A stretch of 23,737 nucleotides of DNA from a virus: IMG/VR virus record IMGVR_UViG_3300031140_000045, positions 1 to 23,737 of that record. One strand, 5' to 3'. A model generated the notes under the pieces. It was given only the letters and a program-made list of their open reading frames with translations. It did no database searches and was not told where the DNA came from. Within the stretch, counting starts at the first letter, position 1; each line of letters starts with the position of its first letter. Positions 22,684 to 23,737 of the stretch are shown here, in pieces. Made by a program: the position numbers and the translations under genes.

Positions 22684-23104
22684 AGGAATTAGAAACAAGA
22701 ACCCTGGCAATATAAAGCTGGGTACTGAGTGGGATGGACTGGCAGATGAACAATCTGATCCAGTTTTTTGTGTATTTAAAGAATCTGTTTGGGGCATTAG
22801 AGCTCTAACTAGAATACTTTTAGTATATAGATTCCACCATAAAAAATTTACAGTAGAAGATATTATTTCAAGATGGGCTCCTCCAAGTGAGAATGATACA
22901 GATGCTTATATAGTATTTGTATGTAAGCAAATAGATTTTAGTCCTAAAGATGAATTAGATAATAGTATTGAACATTATTTACCATTAGTAAAATCAATAA
23001 TACAAATGGAAAATGGTATGCAGCCATTCGATGATGAGCTGTTAGTAGAAGGAATGTATAAAGCATGGGAAGGTTTCCCAGCAGGTTCTAACAAGGTAGC
23101 ATAA
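22655..23104 (+). CDS. Putative peptidoglycan hydrolase / P5-like virion lysozyme family
   Basis: A 149-residue protein with the pattern RGIRNKNPGNIKLGTEWDGL, then a Phe-rich stretch, then VWGIRALTRILLVYRFHHKK and ISRWAPPSENDTDAY, ending NGMQPFDDE. This is the small phage family often annotated as structural protein P5 or endolysin, and I know it from its N-N-P-G-N-I and RWAPP-EN motifs. The fold is thought to be lysozyme-like and to act on peptidoglycan, but the catalytic residue is not certain from sequence alone. No signal peptide is visible, so it would rely on a holin or act from the particle. It overlaps the phosphoesterase gene by 29 bases. Lysis is the best-supported role, given its holin-like neighbour. 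Confidence 0.65.
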   Translation: MADGIEKLPRGIRNKNPGNIKLGTEWDGLADEQSDPVFCVFKESVWGIRALTRILLVYRFHHKKFTVEDIISRWAPPSENDTDAYIVFVCKQIDFSPKDELDNSIEHYLPLVKSIIQMENGMQPFDDELLVEGMYKAWEGFPAGSNKVA

Positions 23105-23121
23105 TATGGAAGGTAGTCTCA

Positions 23122-23199
23122 ATGAATTATTGGTTTACCTTTTGGTTAGTGCTAGCTTTTATAGCTCTAGTCCTATTCGGTGGGCCTAATCTAAATTAA
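23122..23199 (+). CDS. Tiny single-span membrane peptide of 25 residues
   Basis: A short frame between the P5-like gene and the holin-like gene. The start at 23122 has AAGGTAG about eight bases upstream. The peptide is Trp/Phe-rich at its N terminus (MNYWFTFWLVLAF), then IALVLFGGPNLN, so nearly the whole chain is one hydrophobic span. The alternative frame from the ATG at 23106 (27 codons) reads less like a protein. It fits the pattern of tiny membrane genes beside phage lysis genes. Function unknown; a holin-accessory role is a guess. Confidence 0.45.
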   Translation: MNYWFTFWLVLAFIALVLFGGPNLN

Positions 23200-23215
23200 G
23201 TAAAGGGGGAGATAT

Positions 23216-23596
23216 ATGTGGTTTAATTTATTATCCATGGGTATAAAGACGGCAAGTCATTTATACAAAAACAAACAAACAACAAAACAACTAATGTCAG
23301 ATGCTCGAATGAGACATGCTGAGAAAATGAGTACAGGTGAGATTGAATATAAAGCGAAAGTTATTGAGAGCAATGATCAGGGTTACAAGGATGAGTTTGT
23401 CCTTATTCTTATATCTATGCCTATCTGTATACTGGCTTGGTCTATCTTTTCTGACGATCCAGAGATTCATACTAAATTAACATTATTTTTTGATTATTTT
23501 AATCAGCTACCATACTGGTATCAAGCTATCTTCATAGGTGTCGTAAGTGCTATCTATGGTTTAAAAGGTGCTGATATTATGCGTAAGCCAAAGTGA
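23216..23596 (+). CDS. Holin-like protein with two or three membrane segments
   Basis: A 126-residue protein with a strong AAAGGGGG site before its ATG. The N-terminal 55 residues are charged and helical (LYKNKQTTKQLMSDARMRH). Two clear spans follow, residues about 61-78 (FVLILISMPICILAWSIF) and 100-117 (YWYQAIFIGVVSAIYGL), with an acidic loop between them and a basic tail (MRKPK). The layout resembles the 3TM-holin group found in gene-transfer-agent-like and marine phages, although only two spans are clear here. With the P5-like gene just upstream it would form a holin-endolysin pair. The stop overlaps the start of the next gene (GTGA). Confidence 0.6.
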   Translation: MWFNLLSMGIKTASHLYKNKQTTKQLMSDARMRHAEKMSTGEIEYKAKVIESNDQGYKDEFVLILISMPICILAWSIFSDDPEIHTKLTLFFDYFNQLPYWYQAIFIGVVSAIYGLKGADIMRKPK

Positions 23597-23737
23597 TCTC
23601 AATAGTAGGATATTGCAAAGGATGTAATACACAAATATTACATAAGCAATCTTTTATAACCTTACCAAACAAACAAATTTTATGTACCAAATGCTATAAG
23701 AGCTCAGGAGCTCAGTTGCCTTTTTGGGGTAAAAATA
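23593..23737 (+). CDS. Zinc-ribbon protein, truncated by the window end
   Basis: An open frame from GTG at 23593, overlapping the preceding TGA (GTGA at 23593-23596), to the end of the window. It shows two CxxC pairs (C8, C11 and C31, C34), with YCKGCNTQ and ILCTKCYKSS, the spacing of a small zinc ribbon. It reads on through PFWGKN without a stop. The start is chosen from the overlap; no strong ribosome binding site was seen. Zinc ribbons of this size usually bind nucleic acid or a protein partner. The full gene would be needed to say more. Confidence 0.6.
   Translation, partial: MISIVGYCKGCNTQILHKQSFITLPNKQILCTKCYKSSGAQLPFWGKN

Noticed and set aside
23700-23725. Hairpin from two GAGCTC copies followed by five T near the window end
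   Set aside because: The stem is short with a four-base loop, the T-run is seven bases away, and the zinc-ribbon frame reads straight through it.
1-23737. tRNA genes, integrase, attachment sites or host metabolic genes
   Set aside because: None was found by reading the gaps and genes; gaps are all below about 105 bases and hold no tRNA-like cloverleaf that I could recognise.

Overview
The window is a contiguous piece of a tailed double-stranded DNA phage genome of the short-tailed (podovirus-like) kind. It is AT-rich, with about 30 tightly packed genes all on the + strand. No integrase, replication, tRNA or host gene is visible. The low GC, small coupled genes, P22-like neck and nozzle proteins, SU10-type capsid protein and repeat-rich tail fibre suggest a marine phage, possibly one infecting SAR11-like bacteria. 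That assignment is inference: no host gene is present to prove it.

Layout. 1-84 is the end of an unidentified gene. 84-1692 is packaging (small and large terminase). 1689-5991 is the head module (portal, a small gene overlapping the portal gene out of frame, scaffold, major capsid protein), closed by an intrinsic terminator at 6006-6044. 6095-7098 holds three small, probably structural genes, with a GNRA-loop RNA hairpin between the first two. 7098-9571 holds the head-tail adaptor and a P22 gp10-like tail nozzle with an inserted domain. 9571-9717 is a 48-residue ORF. 9726-13049 is a 1107-residue tail fibre with two repeat zones. 13073-14841 carries two unrecognised proteins, a beta-rich virion-type protein and a GNAT-like protein. 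14843-21507 is a DNA-ejection cassette: three Gly-rich or tape-measure-like proteins, a 32-residue membrane peptide, a very basic protein and a 1066-residue internal protein with membrane-type helices. 21507-23596 is probably the lysis and host-interface region: two small membrane or exported proteins, a metallophosphoesterase, a P5-like putative peptidoglycan hydrolase, a 25-residue membrane peptide and a holin-like protein. The window ends inside a zinc-ribbon gene.

How the parts work together. Terminase packages DNA through the portal into a shell built from the scaffold and the capsid protein. The adaptor and nozzle close the neck, and the fibre binds the host. The ejection proteins probably leave the particle to form a conduit across the envelope, and the last genes release progeny. 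Ten gene junctions use the overlapping stop-start TAATG, so much of the region probably forms translationally coupled operons.

The least routine observations are six tandem repeats of about 47 residues at the fibre tip (propeller-like), identical stalk peptides written in different codons, a terminator-like hairpin with six T inside the start of the largest gene, the hairpins on either side of the first post-capsid gene, and three very short genes found by reading the gaps.
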